From: Cloeon dipterum
Lineage: Eukaryota; Arthropoda; Insecta; Ephemeroptera; Baetidae
Direction: 5' to 3'
Assembly (NCBI RefSeq): GCF_949628265.1
Contig: NC_088788.1
Coordinates: forward strand, 35,512,335 to 35,576,334
DNA length: 64,000 bases
The position numbers and the translations under genes were made by a program. The notes under the pieces are model-generated. The model worked only from the letters and a program-made list of their open reading frames with translations, did not search any database and was not told the DNA's origin. Shown here piece after piece: positions 12,076 through 23,394 of the stretch (positions are counted from its first letter, which is position 1; the number at the start of each line of letters is the position of its first letter).

Positions 12076-13250
12076 TTCACGGGATTCCTGACCAACTACA
12101 TGCTCAGGGTGAACCTGAACATTGCAATTGTGTCGATGACTGGCGGCGGAAACGCGACAGACTCAAACGGCACATTAATTAGAGAAGCGGATTGCCGAGT
12201 CAACTTCAGCACGTCGGCCTTTGATGCAGCTCCTGTAATCAATTTCCTTATCATCTTATCTCTGATTAAACATACTATAGCTATTTAATGTCCCTGCTGC
12301 CAAACTTAAATGTTTTTAAAAGTATAGGACACAGTTAGAGGTTTTAGCGAAAATGATTAAAGTTCGATCAGTGAATAGGACTAATACAAGGAGGATTAAT
12401 TTATAGATTATTTAAATTTTAGAGCAGTAACCTTTAAAATTTGAAAGTGAACTAGTTATCAAAATATTTATATCTGGGTTTTTAAATTTAAAAAAACGCT
12501 TATCTTAATTGAAAGATCTTCTGGAATATTAAATTTGGCTAAAATCACAAGTAGAGTTTTTTCCCGCCAAAACAATATGAATGGGAGAATTGCGCATGCG
12601 TCAGAGCTGGTTTGAGCATTTGCAGAGAGAATGCCTGTACAAATGACTTCTTCGTCAGATCCAGCCAGCTCTTGACGCATGCGCACTTCTCGCATTCATA
12701 TCGTTTTGGCGGGAAAAATTTCTGTTTGTGCAACGCACGTCGCGCTGCACTTTTTGGTCGGAAAAATACTCACTTTACCTAATTCGACCCTCAAGGATCG
12801 ATTGGTGTGCTCAGAAACTTTCATCAAAGACAATCTTTAACCTTTTTTAATTACTTTTACATCAATTTCGGCACATTTTTCGAGACGTGATTATGCAACA
12901 ACGTCAATAATAGAAATTAGTCCTCCAGCAGTTATCGTAATAATATATGCCCCCACCAGCATTCTCATTGAGTCTCTATGTGTGTCAGAGAGTATCATTG
13001 AATAGTGAACCACTGATTTAACGTTATTTTAATTTAATTGATCTTGATTAGTTTGCATGTTTGTTGTTTTCTTGAGAGCGCGGCCGAGTTCGACTGGGAC
13101 AACGATACGTTACAAGCAAGGCCTGATCCACGGCTCCTTTTACTGGGGCTACGTGCTGTCCATGGTGCCGGCCCGGGCAGCATGCTGGCCGTCCGCTACA
13201 TTGCTGTCAGCACCGCGGGGCCGCCCAATCGGCTTTCCAATGATGACGAG
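12076..13250 (+). pseudogene. SLC17-family transporter (sialin / Na-phosphate cotransporter-like) remnant
   Basis: Two exon-like pieces. The first (about 12076-12234) reads TNYMLRVNLNIAIVSM, the signature of the first membrane segment of SLC17/MFS anion transporters, followed by an Asn/Ser-rich loop with N-glycosylation sites and a GT donor. The second (from about 13077, after an AG) reads EFDWD and then, in a shifted frame, QGLIHGSFYWGYVLSMVP, then MLAVRY back in the first frame. This is the conserved FDW...QG.(I/L).GSF(F/Y)WGY...P.G.LA block of segments 2-3. Two indels, near 13110 and in a G run at 13175-13177, break the frame. The remaining ten or so membrane segments are missing. A MITE lies in the intron. 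Family members export or co-transport organic anions across membranes. This copy cannot do so as it stands. Confidence 0.7.
12547..12840. mobile_element. MITE with long inverted repeats, copy 2 (left end truncated)
   Basis: Starts abruptly inside the left arm at gtagagttttttcccgccaa, runs through the palindromic core (aattgcgcatgcgtcagagc ... gctcttgacgcatgcgcact) and ends with the full right arm atcaaagacaatctttaa. The left outer arm of about 110 bp is missing. Lies in the intron of the SLC17-like remnant. Confidence 0.75.
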
Positions 13251-13259
13251 TTTCTAGAT

Positions 13260-14799
13260 GTCAGAATATATTAACACTCTAGCAAAGAATTCAATCGTAA
13301 AAAGTTTTAGAGCTTTCTCAATATTATTTTATGAAGTTTTTTCTTTGAAAAAGATCCTGAAGTCATTTTCCTTTTATTCAGTCGATTTTCATAAATGTTT
13401 ATTACAACAGTTTCCCATCGCACCATTTGAATAGGTGATAAGTTTTTTTAATTTCTACTTCATGATTAAAACCACAATTGTTCGTACAATGTTGAAGTCC
13501 ACCTCCCATCTCTCGAATCATTTCGCGTTTTTAACATTTTAAAGAAAAAAGAAACTTTCAATTTTTGCGATTGATATATTATTTACCCTGAGAATTTAAT
13601 TTAGAGCAGGTGAAAAGATGACAAAAGCAGAATTATTTGTTGGTATTATGTTCTCAGAAAAGGCAAAAATTGTTGCGTTTAAAGGAAATTCCGTGAAATT
13701 TTTGGTGCTGTTTGATTCCAATCATTTTTCTTTTGCGCCTCAAAGTAACGAAGGTTTTCCCTAACCACCCCCGATACGAACCATAATCGCAATACCCTAC
13801 AGAATTCAATAGCAGAAAAGTGTAGAAAAATGGTTTTGATGGCACAACTTACGCCACTCGTACGACAGTCTTGACGTGCGGGTTGCATATTTGAGTTCAA
13901 TGCAGGCGCTTCTTGGCTTTCACTGCAGAGAATAGGGCGCTACTTTGTTATTGGAATAAATGAAATCTATAGAGGTGTCAGCCGAGATATTTAAGGTGGA
14001 AGCTAGTGGGACCGGGCGGCTAAGCCAAATATTTTGCTCAATTCTGAATATTCACGCTCCTACAACGTCAGCATCTCCAACATTTATATGATTTAGCATT
14101 CCATATCAGCCAAACTAATTGCTTTTTTGATAGATTACACATCTTTACAATCGACAGCCACGAATGTACATTGAAATTCATTCGTTTGCCGTTTAAAATC
14201 CTCTGAAAAATATATTATTTGCCATAATTCATTTATTTCCAGTGCACTCACCAACCATGGATTATCTGCAACCACGTGAAGATTTTTTTCTTAAAACCTT
14301 GAAAATATAAACTGTCAGAGGCATATTTTGAATTTTTGCTGGGATCACATGGCAGGAAGGACTTAAATATTTCACCTTCTCCAGTTCCCTCCATCGTGTT
14401 TAAATTGACTGTTTATAACCGTTTTTAAGCACCGCTGACAACAGAATAGATTGTTTGCTTATCTCTTGTTGCAGTCGGTTAGTGCGAGTAAGTTGAAACC
14501 TGATAGTCAAGGCCGTTTTGTTTTGTTTGCAGAAAGACACTGCGTCATATATGCTTGTCAAATTTTTGATGGCTGATAATTTAATAATACCTCTTCAAGG
14601 TTTATTTCATTTTATATTCAGGAAATTCAGTTTTTTATATTTTCAGTATGTTTTTGTCATGATAAAAATTTGTTTTTATTTCCTAACACAAATAAATATC
14701 TAATTATTCGCTCCACCCTAAATATTTAATAAAAAAAATATCACAAAATATGAAAGCAAATACGCAAAAAGCATGAATCATTAGGGAGGCTGAATCGCC
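13260..14799. other. non-coding stretch between SLC17 remnant and ligase A
   Basis: AT-rich. The segment at about 14245-14400 (caccaaccatggattatctg, gggatcacatggcaggaagg, ccttctccagttccctccat, catcgtg) strongly resembles the first exon of ligase A on the minus strand (18044-18184). It is probably a decayed duplicate of that exon, with no other exons beside it. Confidence 0.5.
14240..14400 (-). pseudogene. decayed duplicate of the ligase first exon
   Basis: On the + strand the blocks ctcaccaaccatgg, gctgggatcacatggca, atttcaccttctccagttcc and ctccatcgtgt occur in the same order and spacing as ctcaccaaccaggg, gctgggatcacacggca, atttcgccatcgtcagttcc and ttccatcgtgt in the first exon of ligase A. 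The reading frame is not preserved. It sits downstream of the intact gene and suggests a fourth, lost copy of the ligase family here. Confidence 0.55.
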
Positions 14800-17700
14800 T
14801 CAAGAATACATTTTTAATGTGGCAACTCTGTCCAGTTTTCTCCCCTTACTTTCGGGCAGCGAATCGACAAACTGCAGTCCACCATAGAGATGTTTGTAAG
14901 AAGGCAGCTTGTCCGCCACAAGCTTGAGCAGTTCCTCTTCAGAAGCGGTGTTTCCTTCCTTTAAAACAACAAATGCTTTTGCGAGGTTTGTGGTTTCCTT
15001 GTTTGGCACGCCGATCACGCAGGCCATTTGGACGGCGGGGTGCTCTTGCAGAATAGCTTCGATTTCAGTAGGGCTCACCTTTGGCGGAAAAAATATCAAA
15101 ACTGCTAATTTCTTTTATTTTAGAAATACTAACGAAGTGCATGTAGTATTTGAACATGAAGGAAACTCTTTCTCTCACAAATAGTTGGCCGGTTGAATCG
15201 AAAAATGCAACGTCCCCAGTGTCAAACCAGTCTTCCTCATCAAAGCACGATCTGTTTGGCTGTAAACAAATAAATCATTTTTTAGTCATTTTAATCATTT
15301 AATTTTCTGGAACCATTTACCTCTGTGCCTTTTTCGACCAAGTAACCTTTCATGACGTACATCCCTTTGATGCAGAGTTTGCCGAGCTTGTTGCGCCCAA
15401 GCAGTTTCCCTGTCTCCAAATCAAGTATCTGAAATGCGATCGTGAGCTAGAGAAGTAACAACAACTAAAGCAAAATAGACTTACCTTTGCCTGCATCAGT
15501 GGACATAAAATTCCCGAGGACACCATTTCTTCGCCTAAAATCATTAAATCGTGAGTGCCATAAAAATAACCAAAATTTTATTGCTCTATACCATCAGGAG
15601 CAAATCCAAACTGCGGAAGACCAGAATTTTTAAAATAAATGGAAACAGCGATGGTCTCTGTAGATGCATATGTCTAAAAAATCATTTTAAAGCCGGCTAT
15701 TTTCGTAAAAGTAGAAAATACCGTGTTGATTTCGGCATTGGGGAAGCCCTTTTGCAAGAGGCGCATCGTTGTCGGATCCATGACGGACCCACCAAGCATA
15801 ATTTCCTTCATGAAGCTGAAATCATGCTTTTGCAGTTCAGAGGAACGCGCTAGCCAACTGGAGATGTATGGATACAGCGACATTTTCTTTGGCTGCAACA
15901 TTAATTTTGTTTTAACTTCATCTGTTTTATTGCTGAGTCGAATGGAACCTTGTATTTGAGTACGTGGTCAAGGTACTCTTCCTTCTTGTACTTGCCGATG
16001 CAGTACAGTGTGTTGCCAGTCGCGAGGTACATACAGGTTACAAAAAACATAGAAATGACGAAGTTGCTGGATGAGAGGAGCAAACTCTCATCATATCCGT
16101 AATTGGCAAGCAACCCTCTAAAAATAAACATTAGATTTCTTATCAAGTATTTAATTGTTTTTTGTTCTCACTCAAAACTTTTCATCACGCTAACGATATT
16201 TTTGTGCGTGTGCATCACTCCTTTAGGCGTGCCAGTGCTTCCACTTGTGTTGCAGATGAACAAAACATCATTCTCCGGATCTATATCTGTCGCGGCAGGA
16301 AAGGCTGAAAAAAAAACACATTTTGAGAATCATTTCATTCTGTTCTAAAAGATATATTTAATTTTATCTAATGATCACATCCAAGTGCCACACTATTGCA
16401 CAGTACATGCCAGTTTCGTTGTGGCTTGAGCCGCAATTGATAATGAGTAGGACTGTGAATATTAGCTGGTTGATTTATTTTCTAAACTTCAAATAATCAT
16501 ACAGCGGGTCCATCAAATGAGCATGAATCATGCAATTTTATGCTGTTTGAACCATACTTGAAATCGTCTAAAACCGACTATTTTGTGGTAAAAAATCGTG
16601 AACGGTGGGTAGTTTTTGCAATTCTGAATCAAAGCTTTGGCAGTGACAATATTTGCAAAAAACAATCTGTCCAATTTTTGCCAACATATTAATCGCTAAA
16701 TCTCTGGTTTCAACTGTCAGAATTGCAAAAACTGCCCACCGTTCGACTTGTCTAAACTTTGTAGTTTGGGATAGATCTTTTTCAATTTAAGAGCGTTTTG
16801 AACGGTACCTAATTTGCTGAAAGTGCAAAACGATCACGCGATTTTTCTCGTTACTTTAATAAACGGGGTGGAAGGGGGTTGAGGTTTGATCACCGTCAAA
16901 ATATTTTGGCTCTCTAGGGAAGGTTAAGACGAGTTGAACGGCGTGCAGTTTTTGCAATTCTGATGGTTAGAACCCGAGATTTGAAGTTGTAAAAATAACG
17001 ATATATTTGCAAAAATTCCTATTTTTCTGCGTGCAGCGCAATTTTTCAGAAAGCTTAAGATAAAGATACGTTTCGTTTTTTTAAGAAAATCGTATGCATG
17101 AAAAGTGGGGTTACAGATCAAATTCCGCTGTTATTCAGGGATAAAAATTAAAAAGCGCGCGCGAGACGTTGTTTTGCTCTCTGTGCGCGGCTCCCAAATG
17201 ATAACGGTATATGTCGTACAGTTTTCGCTTTTGTTTAATTTGGTCAAGGAAGAGTGTAGCTTTTGAATGCTACCAAATTCACGCACGTTTCGGCACCCAG
17301 CCTAGCAATTCAAAGGATTTGACGTATTTGGCTCATTGCCGGGAGTCGGTAACGGTATACAGGCGGCACGCGTAGAAAATGGACAAAACTAAAACTGTCT
17401 AAATGTATCCTAAACCCCGTTTTAAAAGTGATTAATATTATGTTTTTAGTGTGCATTGCAATTGGGGGGCATGTAACCATATAATGTATGCGACCTCGCC
17501 ATAAAAGTCAATAAAGATTGTTTTATTATATTATACCTGTTCCGTCATCATTTGCCAAGTCTGAAAATTCCAAAGTGTCTTCAACTTGCGAGTCCCCGAC
17601 ATTGATAAGCGTGCACTCGTAATCAGCAAGAGCAATCGCTTTTTTAATTGACTGCACGGTTTCAGAATCGACAGCCAGAAATTTGCACTGAACCTGATCT

Positions 17701-18184
17701 ATTTGACGTCTAAATTCCTCTGCAATTAAATTTTCAACAGTATTGTACTATACTGAATTGTCAAGGTTTCACCTGGTTGCTCATTTTGGAAACTGCACCG
17801 AGTCGCTCCTCCCAAAAGCCAAACGGCTAATTGCAGAATTTGAATGTTGACAATGTCATAGGAAACAAAGTAAAGAATGTCGCCTTTTGCGAATCCGCGG
17901 CGAGCCAAGCCACTCGCCACTTTTCTTGCCAGCTCCTCCACTTCCCCGAACAACACTCTCTTTCCAGTGCAGACGTCGACCTTAAATTTATTTGGGTATG
18001 TGGCCAAAATTCGATATAATTGCATTATTAAATTTTAACTCACCAACCAGGGGTTGTGTGCAACGGCATGCAGACGTTTATTAAGAAACTCGAAAACGTA
18101 GTCGGTCAGAGTCACATTCGGAATTTGGCTGGGATCACACGGCATCAAAGATTTGAATATTTCGCCATCGTCAGTTCCTTCCAT
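14800..18184 (-). CDS. acyl-CoA ligase-like protein A (ANL superfamily, 4-coumarate:CoA ligase / luciferase-like), 549 aa
   Basis: Eleven exons on the minus strand: 18044-18184, 17773-17980, 17537-17719, 16172-16304, 15949-16117, 15722-15892, 15592-15673, 15485-15534, 15321-15428, 15134-15259, 14800-15078. They sum to 1,650 nt with consistent phases and GT-AG borders, the usual size of the family. Members adenylate a carboxylic acid with ATP and pass it to CoA; the substrate here is unknown. Visible motifs: phosphate loop TSGSTGTPKG (197-206), a YASTE version of YGxTE (337-341), adenosine-binding WFDTGD (426-431), VRER (443-446), and C-terminal lysine K538 in GRKLDR. The hinge reads FKYYMHF (451-457), without the usual Gly and Gln of KYKGYQ. 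The end KMYS is not a peroxisomal SKL signal. Intron 3 (1.2 kb) is filled with repeats. Start chosen as the first ATG, aligning with copy B. Confidence 0.88.
16590..17000. repeat. decayed dispersed-repeat copies in opposite orientations inside ligase A intron 3
   Basis: At 16690-16800 (+) aaatctctggtttcaactgt, cagaattgcaaaaactgccc and caccgttcgacttgtct occur. At 16866-16990 the same blocks run reversed (ggggtggaagggggttgagg ... gacgagttgaacggcgtgca ... tttttgcaattctgatggtt, agaacccgagattt). A third reversed fragment lies at 16590-16640. The opposed orientation suggests a rotted version of the foldback element at 52-54 kb. Confidence 0.55.
17440..17545 (+). mobile_element. 3' end of a non-LTR retrotransposon (fragment)
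   Basis: Reads gcaattggggggcatgtaac ... gcgacctcgccataaaagtc, then aataaagattg and an AT-rich tail. It matches, in opposite orientation, the segment at 100-235. It lies in intron 3 of ligase A just before exon 3. Confidence 0.55.
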
Positions 18185-18243
18185 CGTGTATGTGTTATTT
18201 CTTCTTCTCTGTGGCGCGGCAGACTAAACACTGAAATTCCCGA

Positions 18244-18251
18244 CCTTTATA
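18244..18251 (-). promoter_or_regulatory. possible TATA box of ligase A
   Basis: TATAAAGG on the gene strand, about 60 bp upstream of the ATG of ligase A. Spacing would place transcription start about 30 bp before the ATG. Only sequence resemblance supports it. Confidence 0.3.
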
Positions 18252-19819
18252 TCTTTTCTTATGAATCAGCCGAGAGTGGGTTGAATCCTAGATTTGATTG
18301 CCGAAAGACGCATCGTCATCGTTTTAGCCGCTTGTGGCCATATCTCTTGTCCAAAATTAACTTGATTTTTTTTGCGATTCTGGCACAGTGGCATTTCACT
18401 TTCTTTTTGGCATTATTTTCTTTTCTCCGAGGACCAGATTAATTCAAAAATGCCTATTATAAATAATTTTGAGCAAGAATCGGCACCATAAAAATGTAAA
18501 ATTTTAATTTTAAAATATATATATTAACATGACACGCAAAGCAGGGGCGTGTTTATTTTAACAGGAGGAAAACGTTCATTTATTTGCTACACTTATGCCT
18601 TATTTTGAAGTGTGCTCTGATTTTAATTTAATTTTTCACAAAGTGAAACCTTTGTTGAACCTTTTTGAGGGGTCAGACCAAGACTTGTTGAGGGTGGATA
18701 GAAAGCTCGTATTTTTTCTGTTAAATAACTTTATAAAAAAAATCAATTTTAGCAAGTTACAAAATGTGGCACTAAATATGTCATTCCTATCTCACGCCAC
18801 GTGCACTATTGCATCCATATAAACAATTATTATCAGTTAATTTAAAACAGCACACGAATGTCTGTCCACATTGGACGCACTTTGCACTTCAGACTCTGAG
18901 CTGCCGCGGCGCGAGTCCCTTTGTGGCACATTTTTGGCAAGGTGTGGTAGGGGGATAGCAGGCGTTCATCCGTTTCGTTCACCTCGGGGTTTAAAGACTA
19001 TGAGATGCGCGACTGGCGCTGCAGCACGTGCAGATTGGCTGGACCGGCTGATAGCGATTTGTTTGCCGCGTCTGAAGCGTCGTCCGACCTTTGTTTCGCG
19101 ATCGACGGTGTTACAATCGTTGATTATCAAACAACAAAACAAACACTCGAGCAACACGCCAATTTCTTTCGTTCTCACTCTAGATGAAGTTTGTTTTTCC
19201 GGTCATTAATAATAATCAACAACCGCAAAATTCCATTAAAGTCCGTTGCGTAATTTTTTGCGCTATTCCCTCTTAGTTCTATTTTCCAAAAAGGGCAGGG
19301 ACGAATTCCAGAGACCTTTGGTTTAGAGAAATTAGAGTCATAATTAACTTAATTTTATTTTATTTTATTAGCTAGGTGTGCAAAGAGGAGCACCCGCGCA
19401 CTGAATAACTGTTTGGCGGCACAGTTTCCATTCCGCCTCATGGTGTATACAAGATGGGCATTGGGGTGCAAAAAATATGAGTAAAACCATCAATATTAAA
19501 CTGCGAACGTCTGCTTATTTTTTAATATATGCATCTTCCACACAAGATAGTGTTTTATAAATTACTCACTCAATGCTAATGTAATTTAAAGCTAAAATAT
19601 TAAGTACAATTATCATTATTATCAAGTTATTAGTTTTTCTGTGAGGATAATTAAAATGTTTTCTCCTCAGGGAAATGAGTTAATGAGTAATCATGTGGCC
19701 CGGCTAATTAGCAGGGGAAAAACGCATAAAAGGAATTTGAATACCACATTTCTTGGCATTTGAACACATCACTTCCCGTCCAATTTTGAAATCTCTGTTC
19801 ATTTGAAAATTTCGCTACG
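18252..19819. other. divergent intergenic region between ligase A and LRR gene
   Basis: Separates two genes transcribed away from each other. A GC-richer patch at 18870-19150 has overlapping frames but no splice-supported or recognisable coding. The immediate upstream DNA of the LRR gene contains gcataaaagga (about 19726), a possible TATA-like element 90 bp before its ATG. Confidence 0.4.
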
Positions 19820-22211
19820 ATGCCTCCGGTGGACGTGTTGCAGCTGCTGACCCAGAAGCGGCTCCAAAATCGGCGAAGGAAAAGCCTCGGTTTGCAGCAA
19901 CTCGCTGTTCGAGTGATTTCGAAGCAACTGAATTTTTATAGAACACATCCTGATGAGCTGGAGAAACTGGAGGGTTTGCGTGAGTATTCGTTTTGATTAT
20001 ATAATATTGCAAGAAGAGAACGACAATATTCTACAGCTGGCGTTTTGCGAGACAAAATTTTGCAAGTCATAATGAAGAAGAAGTGTGTGAACATGCTGGG
20101 ACAGGAAATGGAATTTGAAAATTTGAAAGTGGTCTTCCCATTGCTGCTAAGCTCAAGAACCCGCTACATCGAGTTGAACGGCATTTTGTCCTTTTGTCCC
20201 GACTGGTTTAAAGACAGAGAAATTGAAAAGGTAACCGTATTATCACAAGTCATGAACGTGAAGTGAAAACATAATTATACTTTTATTTGTTAGGTTACAC
20301 AATGGTGCGTCGAACTTTTGAAACAAATAGAAACACGAGCCCCGCAAGTGGAGACTCTGATCATACAACGAAACAATCCTTTTTACATAGAGGGTGTTAA
20401 TTCTTATTTTAGAAATGCTGAGTTTAATCAGGATATGGTGCAATCACTGATGAAAATGCCAAAATTAAACAGGCTTACAGTAAGCCTGTATTGCTTTAAT
20501 ATAACCGATTTGCTCAAAATTTGCAAAAATCTTTCGAGACTACAGTACACATTAATGTCGGGTTCAAATATCATGGGGACAAAAACAGGCTAACCCCTGA
20601 AGAAGTATCGAGCAGTTTTTGCAACTTGAAAGAATTTATTTTCGAATTCCCCTTTCATGAATGGGTGAGTTGTCTGTGCACCCGAAATCTTCCAAACATC
20701 GAAGTTGTTCAACATGACCCAAACAAAATGTTGGGTTGGATTCACTTAAAAGTATATAGCGATAGATATCAGAGGGTTTGAACATTCCTGGAACCTCAAA
20801 TCTGCGACTTATTGGTGTGGACCTATTTAAGGATACAGCAAAAGATGTTGAAGCAATGCCCGCTTTATTTCCTAAAGTCACCTGTCTCATGGTAAGTATT
20901 TGCCCATATTGGAATTCTCTGACTTTTTAGATTTTTAATCATAAACTTTAAAGACCGTCTTTGACGAAGTTTCTGAGCACACAGATCGATCCTTGAGGGT
21001 TCAATTAGTTAAAGTGGATATTTTTCCGATCCAGCGTGACGTGCGTAGCACAAGTAGAAAATATTTTCCCGCCAAAACAATATGAACGTATAATATGTGA
21101 GAAGTGCGCATGCGTGAGAGATGGTTTGAGCACTTGCAGAGATACTGCCTGTATGAACGATTTCTTCGTTAGATCCAGCCAGCTCTGACGCTTGCGGAGT
21201 TTTCGCAAATAGATTCATATTGGTTTGGCGGGAAAAAAGTTCGCACGTCGCGCTGCATCTTTTGGTTGGAAAAATATGCACTTAATTTAATTCGACCCTC
21301 AAGAATCGATTGGTGTACTCAGAAACGTCGTCAAAGACGGTCTTTAAACATACACCTACTCTGCTTACGCTTCAGCGCTTTTAACCATTATTTTTTTTAA
21401 TTTCAAAGTTTAAGAATATTACGTATTCATCTTTGATCGAGAATGTGATGCCAAAATTCGACAATATTAGACAGCTTCATTTGTTGAATCCTTACGGCAG
21501 TGAAGTAGTTGACAAGTATTTGGTCACCTACGGACAAAAGCTGCAATCACTTTATTTGGGAAACGGTTTCGAAAATTCAAAAATAGATTTGGAATCGATT
21601 TTCAATTTCTGTCCAAAACTTGAAAAATTGTCACTGCTCAACGTGTGTTTAAAACCGCCATCATCCAAAATGGATTTTTTTGCGGAGCTGAAGGACCTCG
21701 AATGGGTATTTCATTTGTAAGTAATGACTTGCCCCGTAATTATTAAACTGAGATTTTTTAAATACAAAGATACAATTATTCCTCACCTCTTGGAAGGAGT
21801 GGAAGGCCTGATCAGGAAATCATGGTATTGTCCAACATTTTGTCGGCGCCAAAACTTGAAAAAGTCAAGTTGGAAGCGACAAATGTGAACCAAAATGATC
21901 TTTGGATTCTCAACTCGTTGATTCAAGAAAAGCGGATTTTGAATAACCTAAACACTTTACACGTCTATTCTAAATTTCCAATTGATGAAGCTTTGGCTAC
22001 TGTTTTGAAGAGTGCGTGTGCATTTCTTCCAAAATTAACTGATTTCAAGTAAGTTATTAAAATTTTATTTGATCATACTTTGATGAAATAATTTTTAACA
22101 TTTTACAGATACGGAGAAAGATATAAATTTGGAGACCCGCTCCTCACAGTCAGTGATATCAATGCATGTGTTTTTAAGGAGATTGCAGGTGTTTTTGAAA
22201 ACGAAAAATAG
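19820..22211 (+). CDS. leucine-rich-repeat, F-box/LRR-like protein, with two apparent one-base deletions
   Basis: Six exons: 19820-19979, 20037-20230, 20294-20891, 21409-21716, 21770-22048, 22109-22211, all with GT-AG borders. Exon 3 is 598 nt. It changes frame near 20545 (after NLSRLQ) and again in the GGG run at 20774-20776. Each change equals one missing G. With two bases added the phases of all exons agree, and the product would be about 547 residues. The N-terminus (LQQLAVRVISKQL, then LPGVLRDKILQVI-like helices) resembles the short helical box at the start of many arthropod F-box/LRR relatives. The rest has irregular repeats such as NIRQLHLL, KLQSLYLG, KLEKLSLL, KLEKVKLE and NLNTLHVY. 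Such proteins usually present substrates to ubiquitin ligases; that role is inference. A MITE sits in intron 3. Either a recent pseudogene or an intact gene with base-calling errors. Confidence 0.7.
20947..21348. mobile_element. MITE with long inverted repeats, copy 3 (complete)
   Basis: Begins TTTAAAGACCGTCTTTGACG and ends CGTCAAAGACGGTCTTTAAA, a near-perfect terminal pair. Arms include GAGCACACAGATCGATCC / GGATCGAT-type blocks and the TTCCCGCCAAAACAATATGA core shared with copies 1 and 2. It lies wholly within intron 3 of the LRR gene, between exons 20294-20891 and 21409-21716, so it is spliced out. Confidence 0.85.
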
Positions 22212-22268
22212 CCAGTTAGAAATTATCATCTTGCTTAATTTTTCTTTAAAAACTCATTACTAAAGAAG

Positions 22269-22274
22269 AATAAA
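22269..22274 (+). terminator. polyadenylation signal of the LRR gene
   Basis: AATAAA, 58 bp after the stop codon at 22209-22211, followed by T/GT-rich sequence. Confidence 0.6.
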
Positions 22275-22775
22275 TCTCTTAATTGTGTAACGAAACCTTG
22301 TTTTTGCAATGAAAGCTTCTGTGCCTCTTGAGAGCTTTATGTATTTTATTTTTCTGGTTTTCGTATGCCTTACAAACAAAGTTATTAATGGCAATTTTTT
22401 CTTTTGTACAACAGCTTTTGCACAACGGAAGAAATTCATTTGAAAATTAAGTATCTGTGGTAATTATTTTTAATTTTGAATGGATTGAATAATTTTATCG
22501 TAGTAGAAGGTTTTATTTTTCTAGCCCAAAAAGGAATTGAAATTGCCCTACAGGTAAAAAAATTTGCAAACAATCGGAAACTCAAATCTGGGTTTAAATT
22601 TCGTCTATTTTTCTTCCTTTTCCATAATGCTTCGGCTAAAGCAGAAGAATAATTTAAATTAGTGTAAAAAATTAATTGCTAAAGGAGCAGTCTCAAGTTC
22701 ATATATATGGAGGTTGGAAAGGCGTCGGCATTGAGAAGACGGGCGGCGTAGGGATTCGCGAAGCCGTTAAAAGAC
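22275..22775. other. intergenic, nothing seen
   Basis: AT-rich DNA between the LRR gene and the degraded exons that follow. Confidence 0.4.
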
Positions 22776-23394
22776 GTGCGGCCGAGTCGGGCCGGCCAGC
22801 GGCCACTCGCAGTCAGTCATTCAGTGTCATTGCTAGGGTGCTCTTGCTGCTCGCCTTTCAATTGGTGTTGCTGTGCGCCGCGTTCGCCGTCCACGACGAC
22901 TCTGCCATACGCACCCCATTTACCGCGTCGACGACGTTGCCGACGACGTCATTGCACTCGCCTCCACAGCCGCTGCCCTGGACCAAGAACCTACTGAGGA
23001 GACGCAGGTCGAGCCCAAGCCGCACATCGCAGAAAACAACCTAGGCGCAGAAATCAAGGTCGGAATAAATTGAAATGTTTTGGTTTAGAGCAAAAATACA
23101 CACTGACTGTTAACTTTACAAAAATTAGAAATTTTAGCCTTGTACTTTTTTTTAGTCGGCAAGGATTGTTTAAAATAAATATCGCTTTTTCATTTTAGCT
23201 GGTGGCTCTTTAAAATAATGAGCTGTTAAATGTGGTTCCACTTGAAACTGTAGCGAAAATTGTTAGGATAATTTCCTTAAAAGTTTCTAATTTAGAGATT
23301 TTAGACGTAAATTAATATATATAAATAACTAGGTCTTTTTTCATACATATTTTTTCATATTAATTTTGATTAGATTAAAATTACACTGCAAATT

